A stretch of DNA of 64,000 nucleotides from positions 62,721,423-62,785,422 of the forward strand of contig OY755237.1 of NCBI GenBank assembly GCA_963576725.1. Direction: 5' to 3'. Position 1 is the stretch's first letter, and every line of letters begins with the position of its first letter. The position numbers were made by a program, and so were the translations under genes. This document shows, one piece after another, positions 43,918-54,811 of this stretch. The notes under the pieces were generated by a model, which did no database searches, was not told the origin of the DNA, and was given only the letters and a program-made list of their open reading frames with translations. Source of the stretch: Azorinus chamasolen. Taxonomy: Eukaryota; Mollusca; Bivalvia; Cardiida; Solecurtidae.

Positions 43918-44015
43918 TATTTTGAATGAATGAATGAATGAATGAATAAAAGACTTTATTTAACGAGGGTAGCTAAAGTAGTCAAAATGACTAATCTACC
44001 TTGAGGTCCTCAAAC
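43918..44015 (-). mobile_element. LINE 3' end with (GAAT)n tail, reversed
   Basis: (GAAT)n then AAAGACTTTATTTAACGAGG, GTAGCTAAAGTAGTCAAAAT, CTACCTTGAGGTCC. In minus-strand reading it ends in (ATTC)n. Two more copies are at 44625-44705 and 45082-45155. Confidence 0.65.
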
Positions 44016-44431
44016 AAAAGCAGTTCATACAAAATACAAAACAGTAAAACACAGATGTATTTATGCACAAGAAATCAATGTTCAGAAATAAAGTCATTGC
44101 CCGCTAAATAATGTTGTGTCTGTATAATTACTTTTTTTGTCTGCTTCAATTTGTAGATCTATTGTTCAAGGACACGCATTTGGATCCTTATAAAATGTCG
44201 GGTAACTTGGCGTCTTATCTAGATCCAATCTGTTATCATAGTTTTGATTTGCCACTAGCATCCAAATAGTTAATTAATATAAAGTTGGATCTAGCTTATC
44301 TAGTGCTGCACAAATGAAATGCATAAATGCCATTTGACCCCGATTCAGGTGGATAAATGCACGTGCTATTAAAACCACATATTTGTGACGTCATTTACCC
44401 ACGCTGTCATATACTATAATACGAGAAAATA

Positions 44432-44600
44432 TTTTGCTCAGTTGTAGTTAAAATAAAGTGTCATCTGCTTCAAAATTAGAAAAATGCAGTTACAGTGTAA
44501 ACTAATTGAACCTGATGAGACGTTGAGTTATTCAACGTCTCATCTGGATCCAGTCTGTATGCACAAGGTTTATGACAAATGGAATGAATGAAAGGCTTGA
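44432..44600. mobile_element. F-type hairpin with compensatory arm changes
   Basis: CCTGATGAGACGTTGAGTTA and TTCAACGTCTCATCTGG. Compared with the usual GACGCCGAGTTACTCGGCG, the CC:GG pairs are TT:AA here. Confidence 0.65.
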
Positions 44601-44624
44601 GAGTAACCCAATTAATCTAAATTA

Positions 44625-44705
44625 ATGAATGAATGCTAATATACTTTATTTAATGAGGGTAGCTCAATTAGCCTAATGGCTAAATCTATTCCGAGGCCTT
44701 GCCAA
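44625..44705 (-). mobile_element. LINE 3' end with (AATG)n tail, reversed
   Basis: AATGAATGAATG, ACTTTATTTAATGAGGGTAG, CTCAATTAGCC, TCCGAGGCCTTGCC. Confidence 0.6.
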
Positions 44706-45081
44706 TTCCAATTTTATTTCAAATAATACAAAGTCTCGCTTTTATGCAAGAAGCATTTACATCTGTTATACATTATACAGTAAATACAGCCACATGGTCA
44801 CAATGAAGGAAAACGGCTACTTTCATGTCTCATGTATGGGACAATGTAATCAGTAATGTAATCAGTACATTTCATACATTTATATGCAAAATAACAATCA
44901 CAGAACATAATAAACAATGTGTCCAATTCAGATATTATGCTAAACCATTTCAATAACGAAAATTGAAATCAGCATAATTATACAAACTACATAAACAAAG
45001 TTTCAAATAGAACTGAACCAAGCGAGAAACGTCTGTGGGAAGTTTTCCTACATGGATCCGTTCCATTTGCGCCCTGTGTCA

Positions 45082-45160
45082 ATGAATGAATGAAACACTA
45101 TTTTACGAGGGTAGCTCGGTTAGTCAAAAGATTAGTCTACCCCCGAGGCCCTCAAAATAA
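45082..45160 (-). mobile_element. LINE 3' end with (AATG)n tail, reversed
   Basis: AATGAATGAATGAAAC, ATTTTACGAGGGTAGCTCGG, TTAGTCTACCCCCGAGGCCC. Confidence 0.6.
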
Positions 45161-46225
45161 GTACATTTCATACACTATTACAACTCTAAACAAAGAGCAT
45201 ATTACAAAGGCATATTAAATAATACTAATGGTGTATTAATTATATGTGTACAGTACCCTTTTCTAACATATATTTTTACACAAAGTGAGAAGTCCCTAAT
45301 CAGAAACTCCTGCATGAAGTGCTTGATATGGGTTTGCTCTATTTGTTGATAATAGAAGAAAAAAGTTTTTTTTCTGATGAAAGGCAATTAGTTTTCAGGA
45401 ATATCAAAACTACAATTTCAAGTAATACTGATATTTCCATGAATAATTAGTGTAATAAGAAGAGCAATGAACATATATAATATAAATAAGATCTGGAACA
45501 GTTTTAACAACAACACGAATGACAAAAGCATGTTTTGGTGTTCTTACCCTTCCTTCTGTCTTAATATACAAACAGTGTAGACCCAGACCTTACAACTTTC
45601 AAAAAGCTGTAAAAATGGATAACACACCCGTTGATATGATGGAGTGTACAATATTATAGAGATAATACGATAATTCATTATTTCATATCTACTTGAACAA
45701 ATAAAACGGTTAACTACACAGCGGAATAGGTAAGAAACCGAAAGCCACAGATCAACAGACACATTGATAGTAATATATACTGTTTTAAATTATGTAGACA
45801 TAATCACATTAATTAATGGCGAACATTAAAAAACTTCATTAAATTACATTACACAATACTGGTAATACAATAACCATTATACTGCATCTTACATGTGTAT
45901 TTCTATCAACCTATAGCTGACGCTTTTGTCAATATCAAATCTATCAATAGTCTGTAAATGAATTTAAAGTGCACACAGATACGGCCAAATAACCCAAACA
46001 GTAATATATCTTAAGTGTAAGATATATAATATTCATGAGTAAAGTACATGTTATCTTATCGTTCAGATCTCAACCAGCGAATAAAGTTAACAGTAAACAT
46101 ATCAATAGTTTTCATGGTTCTTATTGTTTCTGGTATTTTATTCTATATTGAAGGTCATGCATATGATATACTTTGTTTAAAAAGTTCTAATTTTGGGCGA
46201 GGTATTTTATAATTTATTGAACGTG
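45160..46225. other. Mostly unassigned, with short hairpin relics
   Basis: CAGAAACTCCTGCATGAAGTG and GGGTTTGCTCTATTTG (45300-45345) are a C-type relic. No gene is seen. Confidence 0.35.
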
Positions 46226-46227
46226 AT

Positions 46228-46720
46228 GATTGTCAAGATAATTTTTACGTCACATTGACGTTGTAACGATGACGTTACCATGTAACGTCATAATAATAAG
46301 TTTCTTTAGCGACCGCACTTGATGTATAAATATCTGGTTGTTAAGTTGTTATAGAGAATAAATCAGTTAGCCTGAGTTTACCTTGGTGCGAAAAAAAGAA
46401 TAATTCGTCGTTGTTTGTCCTATCCCTAGGATTAAAGGAGCGTCCAATTCTAGTAGAAACTGATCTAGCAGGAGATCGGTATAGAAAAAGGTCGTTCCGG
46501 GAAAAGAAAGAGAATTTGCTTCTAAGAGGTTTGACGAAGAGCAAGGATAGGGATCTGCTTCAAAGAAGTGGAGCAAGTAAAGGGAGAGGTCTGCTTCACA
46601 GAAGTGAAGCAAGTCAAAGAAGCAGAGCACGTAAGAGAGGCAGGTGAAGAAGAAAAAGAGCACGTTTAAGAGAGTGACAAGTTCAAGAAGAAGAAGCGAG
46701 TTCAAGGAATAGAGCAAGGC
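46228..46720 (+). mobile_element. Possible LTR retrotransposon 5' remnant
   Basis: TATAAATA (46325-46332) and AATAAA (46356-46361) are followed by TTTACCTTGGTGCGAAAAAA, which resembles the end of an LTR and a primer-binding site. A 78-codon frame rich in Arg, Lys and Glu then covers 46411-46647, built partly on a ~36-bp repeat (TCTGCTTCACAGAAGTGAAGC). A matching 3' LTR is not seen, so this is tentative. Confidence 0.22.
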
Positions 46721-46754
46721 AAAGTTTGAAAGACAGATTCTTTAACTGAAAACA

Positions 46755-47890
46755 CTATAGTGCTTCAACAGAACCACGACAACTTGACAATGATCGTAAA
46801 CTGTTGTAAATGTTTGTTTCGTTTTCGAACATATAGTTAATATAAGTCGGAACTAATCCTTTAGATACTTTATAGATAAACTTGGCCTTCTGCAAAATAA
46901 CCTTGTCACAAAAAGTCAGACAGCTCATTTTCTCTAATGGTTGAGACACAGATACGTAATCTGTACCGAATATAATTTTGCAGGCTCTTGTTTGTAATGA
47001 AAATAATCTATGGGCAAAACTTGTATTTGAACTTCCCCAAATAATATTGCAAAAATCTAAATGAGGTTGAATGCAGGCATAAAATATTATTCTAGAATGA
47101 AGTGGAACATGCCATTTGGTAATAGATAATAACCACATATTTGTTGAAAGCTTTCTTCTTACTTTATTGATATGGTCATCCCACTTAAGATTTTCATTGA
47201 AACTTACTCCCAATATTTTTTCTCCCTTGTATATTTTAAGAACAACATTTTTTAAAGTCAAAGACAGAGAACTATTTGTAAGCCGTGTCCTTTTATGAGG
47301 AGTAGTAATCAATAGTACTTTGGTTTTATCAGTATTGAGAATCATTTCATTTGAGTTACACCATGTTTCAGGATTGTTTAACCAGGTTTGAGTGTTTCTT
47401 TCTACAGTTTCCAATGAGAAATATCATGTATAGTAGTGCCATCTGCATACATGCCCGTTTTGCTTATTTTTGCTGACAGTGAAAGAGCCAAATCTTTTAT
47501 AAAAACTAAAAACATTAGTGGGCCGAGGATAAAGCCTTGAGGTACGCCACATGATATGTTCTGTACTGAAGATGTAACTCCGTTTAGACAAACAGTTTGT
47601 TTTCTGCTTAACAAGTATGATTTAAGCCAGTCTAAAGAACGTTTTGAACATTTGCAAATGCTTAATTTTTGTAAAAGAATATCATGATCAACCAAATCGA
47701 ATGCTTTTCTAAAATCTACCATAACTACCCCTACAATATACCCATGCTTTTAGCCATTTGTCTATAATATGTACAAGGGTGGTTTCGCAGCTATGATTTT
47801 TTCTGAACCCACTTTGAGTTTGAATGACAAGCTTATAATGATTTTGTAAGCAATATTCAGCTTCAAGAACTATTTAAGATCGAACGAAAG
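46755..47890 (-). pseudogene. Non-LTR retrotransposon reverse transcriptase, broken
   Basis: Three minus-strand pieces join in order. 47890-47780 gives HYKLVIQTQSGFRKNHSCET and IIDKWLKAW. 47722-47402 gives VDFRKAFDLVDHDILL (motif A), SCGVPQGFILGPLMF (motif B), and MYADGTTIHD at about 47438-47449, where the catalytic YADD is YADG. 47414-46755 gives NTDKTKVLLITTP, KILGVSFNENLKWDDHINK, HLDFCNIIWG and LQTRACKIIFG, the thumb and following region of Jockey/CR1-type enzymes. Frameshifts near 47720 and 47410 and the lost Asp show that it is dead. The endonuclease domain and tail are absent. Confidence 0.88.
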
Positions 47891-48145
47891 AGTACATTGT
47901 ATCGTTAGTTATATCAAGTTCTTTGGATTTCATGAAATACATAAATTATATTTATTATAATATGTGATTTATAGAACAAAGTACATTGCTGTCATATACC
48001 TATTCACTTTCACAAGTAATTGTATCATGTTACTAGAAATAAGCCAATATTAACCCTATAGTTGTTGTATATCTGAATCCCTAAGATTGATGTTCTATAT
48101 ACGATACAATATGATTTTATGCGAATATCTAAGCTTAGTTATACA

Positions 48146-48403
48146 ATATGGGTTACAAACACAGTGCAGGTTAGGTTACATACCCAGTGTAATACGGGCT
48201 ACAATAGCTGCCCAGTATCGGGTACAAATATTGTGCAATATATGCTACTAACCTTGTGCAGTACAAGCTAAAGCTTAACGCGGTGAAGAATAGGCTAAAA
48301 ATGTTCTGAAGTATAGGCTACAAATGTTGTGCAAGTTATGCCACAAAAGCGGTTACAAACCGTTTGCATTATATTTTACACACGCTGTGCAATAAAGGTA
48401 AAT
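48146..48403 (+). repeat. 23-bp minisatellite, about ten degenerate copies
   Basis: The unit approximates AGGCTACAAATGTTGTGCAG + TAT. Its inverted counterpart is at 50318-50556. Confidence 0.72.
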
Positions 48404-48404
48404 C

Positions 48405-49490
48405 GCTGAAATGACCAGTTTGAATCCGGCTGTACCACCCTGTACACAATGGCCGAAACAGTCTTAGATATAGTATGTTTCACTTTTTATGGTACGTTAA
48501 AGGGTGAATTGATAAAAAGAATCTAACATTCGTATTTTTTACAATTTTTTTTAAAACTCATTTGCTATAATGAATATGACACTCGCTAAAGCTCTTGTCA
48601 TGTCTTTATACTCGTTTCATGAAAGCAATTTGTAATGAACTCTCATGTAAGATCCTCTATTTACCTTATTGAGCTATGAGCAGGGACAAATGTGTTCTTG
48701 CACGATGGGCTTATTGGAGAGGTCATCAGACCTCTTCACAGTGTTGGAATTGGATGTCGGCGTATTCTGGTATGGTTTACAATTTATCTCAATGGGTTTT
48801 GAATTCGAACAGTCAAAGGAATATCGCCATCTATCGTCGTGGCTGTTCGCATGCACGAGTTTTGGTTATATAAAATTACGCAGTGAAACTATCACTAATC
48901 AATAAGGAGTTTGAATATTGAATTATTTATAGAAAACATGGTTGCATTTGAAAAAAAAGATCAGTTGGATCGAGAATGTCCATATTTTAATTCAAATACA
49001 CATGATTATTACATCCAAGAAGTTCTATGAACAAAGTGCAATGATTTTTTGTATTCCGTACAAAATTCGAGTAACGTTCGGCTCAGTTTCTATTTTTAGA
49101 TAGACCTACTCATAAATCGATAGAGCTGAACAGATCATTTAGGTCTATGCCATTTCCTGCATTTTACTCTTACTCAAGTTATCATGCGAGTGAAAAGAAA
49201 ACATCGTCTATTTATCCATTAGTCTTTGCTTCCTATTAAACCGCGTTTCTCCAGTGGTGGATTAAGTTAATAAAACTGATAAATTAGCACAGTATGGTGT
49301 CAAAGTCAATGTAGCGTATTCAACCATTTTCAAACGGTGCATGTATATAGCAAATGTTTGATAAATAAAACTGCTCCAGACCTCTCTTTGACATCCTGTT
49401 AAAAGGAAGCCAACTTGTGGCATACATGCATCAAATACTCTTGGAGCATAAACAACAACGATAATGTGCAGTTGTCAGATACCATTTATG
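48405..49490. other. Unassigned spacer between inverted 23-bp arrays (left part)
   Basis: No gene recognised. A 78-codon plus-strand frame at 48669-48905 has ordinary composition but no motif. Confidence 0.35.
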
Positions 49491-49492
49491 CA

Positions 49493-49654
49493 TTTAAGAA
49501 ATGAATGACGTGCTCCCGGTGTTCATTGGGTTATGCAACGCATAGCTTTACGAGCAAAGTTAGTGAAGCCCGAAGGGCTTCACGTGAATCTTTGCTCGTA
49601 AAGCTATGCGTTGCATAACCCAATGAGTACCGGGAGCACGTCATTTATTTCTTA
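49493..49654. mobile_element. 162-bp palindrome, fold-back type
   Basis: Left arm AAATGAATGACGTGCTCCCG, GGGTTATGCAACGCATAGC, TTTACGAGCAAAG; right arm is its complement (CTTTGCTCGTAAAGCTATGC, CGGGAGCACGTCATTTAT). A GAAGCCCGAAGGGCTTC apex lies at about 49565-49581. The arms match almost perfectly over about 70 bp. No other copy occurs in the window. Confidence 0.88.
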
Positions 49655-49655
49655 T

Positions 49656-50315
49656 ATTTATATTCCATTGTATTTCTTATATTTCAACGGATTCTTTTTA
49701 CCGGTCACGTAATAATAGCCGCTATCTAGGTCGTTGACAGGTTCGTTTCTAACGTAGTAGGATCTCTATATATGGTATGAAAAATAGTCCCAAACACATA
49801 TTATAAATATAGAATGAATACAAGATTTTAATCAGTAAATTTCCAGCTATGTTTAAAGAAAAGATTATCGAGATATTTCAAACCATATATATTTACGAAA
49901 TGTTGGTATTAAAGCATCTTCTGGAATGTAGGTCGCGGTGTCGAAGCCAATTTACTCAACCGCCATGCTTGATCGCAAGCAGGTCACAACGTTGGATTTT
50001 ATTCTCGGATTTTTCTTTGTTAACGGTAAGGACATTGACTTATTTATGCTTCACTCATTACTTGATAATATATTTTGATACGCCACGGCTGTTAAAGTTG
50101 GCAATATTATGTATTCAAGCGATAATTCTCAGTAAGAAGATGCCACATTTCAAATACTCCGCGCTTACACAGCGGAATTCTTGGAAAAGGAGAACCGGCT
50201 CAAACCGGTATTGAAATGAACGTTCAATGGAAAATACAACTTTCTTTTTAGAATAAGGTTATATAAGGACGTTGCAGGGCGAATGTAAATATTTCCAATT
50301 AAGACATATGTAGTA
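49656..50315. other. Unassigned spacer (right part) with a doubtful frame
   Basis: The plus-strand frame 49849-50214 (121 codons) is the longest non-repeat frame here. I recognise no motif, and base composition does not stand out. I do not call it a gene. Confidence 0.3.
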
Positions 50316-50317
50316 TA

Positions 50318-50556
50318 TATTACACTGCGTTTGTAGTCAAAACTGTAACAGTACTACAATGCGTTTGTAGCCCATGTTGCACATTGTTTGTAGCTTATTG
50401 TGTACCGCATTTGTTGTCTATACTGCATAGCATTCTTAGCCTATACCAAACAGAGTTTGTAGCCTATATCGCACAGTGTTTTTGTACATACTGCAGTATA
50501 TCTGTAGCCTAAATTTCACTGCAGATGTAGCCTATATTACATGGCGTGTGCAGACT
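50318..50556 (-). repeat. 23-bp minisatellite, inverted relative to 48146-48403
   Basis: The unit approximates GTTTGTAGCCTATATTGCAC, about ten copies. Its reverse complement GGCTACAAAC...GCAATATA matches the array 2 kb to the left. Confidence 0.72.
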
Positions 50557-50679
50557 ACATTTGCCGATATGTTATATTCAAGCATAAATGAAGCTTTAGG
50601 ACAAAATCTCTAGATAACAACGAGGGGTCCATTTGATGATAGAACACAAAACAACCCTTACCTCGATGTTGTTCTTGGT

Positions 50680-50750
50680 CCAAGATTATAAAACGTATTA
50701 TTCTGAGTCTGAGATCATTCTCAAGTATCTGATTGGTTTCTTTTTGAAGG
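50680..50750. mobile_element. Half of a 178-type palindrome
   Basis: GTCCAAGATTATAAAACG, GAGTCTGAGATCATTCTCAAG and TATCTGATTGGTTTC. The second arm is missing. Confidence 0.5.
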
Positions 50751-50767
50751 CATACCGGGGGATCGTA

Positions 50768-50978
50768 TTAACCCTTACAATACTGAATTTTCAAATGGAC
50801 TATTCCAAAACTCATACAGGTCAAGCGTACGGTGAATATTTAGGGATTTTCTAAAGAAAAATGTAACATGATAAACAGTACATACACTGATGAAAGGGCC
50901 CCCTATGAGCCCTCTCATATGGGTCTACACTGTTTGCAAAGAGCATTAATGACCCGTGTCCCGCACTAAAAAAGTTAA
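50768..50978. mobile_element. MITE family D, TTAA-flanked, 211 bp
   Basis: TTAACCCTTACAATACTG at 50768, GTGAATATTTAGGGATTTTC, TGTAACATGATAAACAGTAC, a decayed hairpin (GAAAGGGCCCCCTATGAGCC), GTGTCCCGCACTAAAAAAG, TTAA ending at 50978. Confidence 0.78.
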
Positions 50979-50979
50979 T

Positions 50980-51610
50980 GTTTGAATCATTCAACTGGGC
51001 AAGGTCTAAGTGTTGCAGTTTTGCTTATGAGACTATGTACGAGTATATATTATTTCTACAGTATCTATCAAATTAAAGTAACTTTATGTTCGTTTAACAT
51101 TATGAAATGCCTATTAATTAACATTATGATGTATTTGTTTCTTACATGAATATTGAGCAGGTAAAAGGTGTCCTAGACAGGTCACCTAAAATTGGTTAGA
51201 CGTTGCAGAAACAAACCCATTTCAAACGTGTCTATCGGTGATTTGGTATATCGCACTGTCGTCTATAAACATTCAATAGTGTCTTTGGAAATTAGCGTCA
51301 CATAGCATCGGAATAGAAATATCTGTGTTGAAATTTAACACAAATGTAAATCTAAATTGGAAAATATAGACTGAAAATAACACTCAATAGACTCCCTAAT
51401 GCATTAAAATGATGAAAATAGAGAAAATGTCACACATAGGTATTTTGGTGGCATTGTGCTTTTATGTTTATTATGTTAGATACACATTTGATGGGCTGAA
51501 TTCTTAAAATAGAAGCGTGTATCTTCATCCATGACGAACAAGATACTAAAACAAAACAAGATCGTAAGTAGTTACGACGTGGCGCCTGTGTGTTTTAAGA
51601 CTGGTTCTAT
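50980..51610. other. Unassigned sequence with a C-like relic
   Basis: CATTATGATGTATTTGTTTC, TACATGAATATTGAGCAGG (51120-51165) is C-like. Nothing else is recognised. Confidence 0.35.
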
Positions 51611-51618
51611 TGCAAGTA

Positions 51619-51828
51619 CAATAAAACCTATTCATAACCACCATCCAAAATTTATATGTATTCTATGTTCATATTACGTATGTTATCTAACTGCACGAAG
51701 AAAGGTTGTACAGCGAAACTCATTCAGGAGATCTCTGTATTACGTTTCTCCTGCATTAAGCAACCACGTACTTTTTGGATCCCCTTATTTATGTATTATA
51801 TGATCGCTATGTGCAGATTACACTGTAC
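51619..51828. mobile_element. MITE family E, second subtype, left of the satellite
   Basis: ACAATAAAACCTATTCATAAC, CAGGAGATCTCTG, TCTCCTGCATTAAGCAACC, TGATCGCTATGTGCAG, ACACTGTAC. Its right half is repeated as a direct copy after the satellite (52705-52797). Confidence 0.6.
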
Positions 51829-51832
51829 TACA

Positions 51833-52680
51833 GGTTATATTGAAAAACATGTTCTATTATACCACATGTTCTATTGTACCACATGTTCTATTATACCACA
51901 TGTTCCATTATACCCACATATTCTCTATTGTACCACACGTTTTTATTTTACTACAGGTTATATTGTACCACATGTTACATTGTACCACATGTTATATTGT
52001 GCCACATTTTTTATTGTACCACAGGTTCTGTTGTACCACAGGTTCTATTGTACCACATATTCTATTGTGATACAGGTTCTATTGTACCACAAGTTATATT
52101 GTACCACCTTATCTATTGTACCACATATTATATTGTACTACATGTTTTATTGTAACACATGTTTTATTGTACCACATGTTCTATTGCACCACATGTGCTC
52201 TTGTACCATAGGTTATATTGTACCACAGGTTATATTGTACCACAGGTTATCCACATGTTATATTGCGCCACATGTTTTATTGTACCACAGGTTCTATTGT
52301 ACCACAGGTTATATTACGCCACATGTTTTATTGTACCACAGGTTCTATTGTACCACAGGTTATATTGCACTACATGTTTTATTGTACCATAGGTTATATT
52401 GTACTACAGGTGCTCTTGTACCATATGTTATATTGTACCACAGGTTCTATTGTACCACAGGTTATATTGCACTACATGTTTTATTGTACCATAGGTTATA
52501 TTGTACTACAGGTTCTATTGTACCACATGTTATATTGTACCATAGGTTCTATTGTACTACAGGTTCTATTGTACCACAGGTTATATTGTACCAAAGGTTC
52601 TATTGTATTACAGGTTCTATTGTACCACAGATTATATTGTACCACATACTATATTGTACCATAGGTTCTATTGTATATCA
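51833..52680. repeat. 17-bp satellite, about 50 copies, with 51- and 102-bp higher-order periods
   Basis: The unit alternates between GTTATATTGTACCACAG and GTTCTATTGTACCACAT. GGTTCTATTGTACCACAGG recurs at 52290, 52341 and 52443, spacings of 51 (3 units) and 102 (6 units). Because 17 is not a multiple of 3, a stop-free unit is stop-free in all frames, which explains the 346-codon frame (51656-52696) and overlapping frames of 148, 93 and 77 codons. These encode YIVPQVLLYHRFYCTTG-like repeats and are not credible genes. Confidence 0.95.
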
Positions 52681-52704
52681 AAGAAACATGTCTTAACGTA
52701 CCTT

Positions 52705-52797
52705 TGCCCTACATTATGCAACCGCCTGCTCTTACAGACTCCTGTGTTAATACATTACGTGATCGCATTAGCGAGACCGCACTGTACGATACAAGTC
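52705..52797. mobile_element. Right half of a family E MITE after the satellite
   Basis: TTTGCCCTACATTATGCAACC, CTCTTACAGACTCCTGTG, TGATCGCATTAGCGAGACC, GCACTGTAC. It is a direct, not inverted, relative of 51742-51828. Confidence 0.6.
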
Positions 52798-52810
52798 AAC
52801 ATACTCAAAC

Positions 52811-52999
52811 ATAGTCAAACCTCTCTGAACAGGACGAAAAAATTAGCATAAATATCTGTCCTGGAAACAGGTGGCAGCTTAATGCAGTGTGAAAGTATAG
52901 GAGCTTTCAGCATGACTTTCGCCCTGCATTAACCAGTCATCTGGCTAAAAGTATCTTAATTCGTCTCTACTATAATTCCGGTTTAGAGGGTTTTTTCTG
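52811..52999. mobile_element. MITE family E
   Basis: TAGTCAAACCTCTCTGAAC, GGTGGCAGCTTAATGCAG, a shortened apex (GTATAGGAGCTTTCAGC), CCGGTTTAGAGGG. Confidence 0.65.
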
Positions 53000-53035
53000 T
53001 ATGTTGATTCGTAACCACGGGTTAAGTCCATAACA

Positions 53036-53237
53036 CATTTGTTTTCTGAATAACCATAGAGATGCAGGTTCCTGTAGGAGACGACTGATCTGAGTCTGCT
53101 CTGTTTGCTTATTAGTCTATGCTATATAGAAATGATTCTACTCAACAATTGCTAATTCCATGTGCTATTATAAAAAATAATCTGATTAATATTCATGATA
53201 TCATTTCTTATATGAATATTCATGGAGTTAAAGGTTA
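53036..53237. mobile_element. C-like MITE
   Basis: GCAGGTTCCTGTAGGAGACG, TCTGAGTCTGCTCTGTTTGC, GATATCATTTCTTATATGAAT, GAGTTAAAGG followed by TTAA. Confidence 0.5.
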
Positions 53238-53328
53238 AGAAACCATTGACCAAGTTATAGGTATTGATGAGATGTACAGGTATTCGGTATCTTACCTGGA
53301 TCTGTGCTGTTTACAAGTGTCCGCCAGG

Positions 53329-54485
53329 TGGCGCGTTGCATGAGGCGAGCTTAACCCTTACAAAACTGACCTTTCAAATGACTTTACAGTAAAACCCCGC
53401 TAAATCGAAAGTTCAATTTAGTATAAATATCGGTCTTGAAGACAGATTACAGCTTAATGCAGGATGGAAGCCACTTGCCTAAAAGTATCTAAATTATTCT
53501 CTAATAGGATTTCGGTTTTGCTGCATTTAAATATTTACACAGGTCAAGCTTAAAAGAACAAAAATGAGTCATGCAGGAAACACCACATACAGAAAAAACA
53601 GTCGCCCGAACAACAACGTAAGGAAACACCAAATGTACATAACTATAAAAACGTCAAGAGACGCACAAAGACAAATCAAACATACAATAGGGGGAAGATG
53701 GAAGTACCGCCTTGGAACGGTCAGTGACAAAATTCACTGAGGGGGTGGGGGGGGGGGTAAACCGGTTTATGGGCGCCCAACCTCACACTTATTCCATCCC
53801 CTCCCTAAAAAACAAACAGTGTAAAGAAACGTATCCCCTCTCCGACTAAACTACAACAACCGCGATGGCAAATACAGTGGTAAAGTGCATGTATAACGAA
53901 AAATTTAAGTGGCGCGTTGCAGGAGGCGAGCTTAACCCTTACAAAACTGACCTTTCAAATGACCTTACAGTAAAACCCTGCTAAATCGAAAGTTCAATTT
54001 AGTATAAATATCGGTCTTGAAGACAGATTACAGCTTAATGCAGGATGGAAGCCACTTGCCTAAAAGTATCTAAATTATTCTCTAATAGGATTTCGGTTTT
54101 GCTGTATTTAAACATTTACACAGGTCAAGCTTAAAAGTACAACAATGAGTCATGCAGGAAACACCACATACAGAAAAAACAGTCGCCCGAACAACAACGT
54201 AAGGAAACACCAAATGTACATAACTATAAAAACGTCAAGAGACGCACAAAGACAAATCAAACATACAATAGGGGGAAGATGGAAGTACCGCCTTGGAACG
54301 GTCAGTGACAAAATTCACTGAGGGGGTGGGGGGTAAACCGGTTTATGGGCACCCAACCTCACACTTATTCCATCCCTCCCTAAAAAAACAAACAGTGTAA
54401 AGAAACGTATCCCCTCTCCGACTAATCTACAACGACCGCGATGGCAAATTCAGTGGTAAAGTGCATGTATAACGAAAACATTTAA
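53329..54485. repeat. 581-bp direct tandem duplication (two copies)
   Basis: Copy one starts TGGCGCGTTGCATGAGGCG at 53329 and copy two TGGCGCGTTGCAGGAGGCG at 53910, an offset of 581 bp that holds to the end (GCATGTATAACGAAAA). Differences are few (for example the G-run length at about 53742-53757 against 54323-54331). Each copy contains the left part of a family D MITE interrupted by a family E MITE, then a Naiad 3' tail. The duplication is recent, or could be an assembly artefact. Confidence 0.93.
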
Positions 54486-54811
54486 GTGAACAAACTGTAT
54501 CCACCTATCGCTAGTGTACTCATTGATTGGGCTGCAAACAGAGTAACTGTAGAAAAGTAATATAGGGTACGACAAAAACGAAATAGTACAGATATCTGAC
54601 GTCCTCCTTCTGTTTCTGGATTTAAGAGGTCGCCTTCATAGAGTACTAAACCTTTCTTGTCGGCGTACATGCAAAGAAGCTAGCGTGATTGCCAATTGTA
54701 AAAGGGTTGACAACCAAACATGCAGTATGTTGTAGTACTACAGGATCATATCCATTTTTAATGATTTTTTAACACATTTGATGAACAAAGTGAGAAAATG
54801 GGTATGTCCAA
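53540..54811 (-). mobile_element. Naiad copy B: C-terminal end and duplicated 3' tail
   Basis: 54811-54600 (minus) holds a C-terminal coding remnant (VCADKKG-like; MYADKKGLVLYEGDLLNPET in the open part) matching the end of copy A in order. Below it is a 3' tail (54560-54110) with CCGTTCCAAGGCGGTACTTCC in minus reading, repeated at 53909-53540 through the 581-bp duplication. This is a different subfamily from copies A and C. The 62-codon frame at 54482-54670 is its open part. Confidence 0.75.

Noticed and set aside
49849..50214. 121-codon frame considered as a gene
   Set aside because: No motif, no splice or promoter context, and length is not exceptional for AT-rich random sequence.
51656..52696. 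346-codon frame, the longest in the window
   Set aside because: It lies over a 17-bp tandem repeat. A stop-free 17-bp unit is open in every frame, and overlapping long frames exist in the other plus-strand frames, so openness is no evidence of coding.
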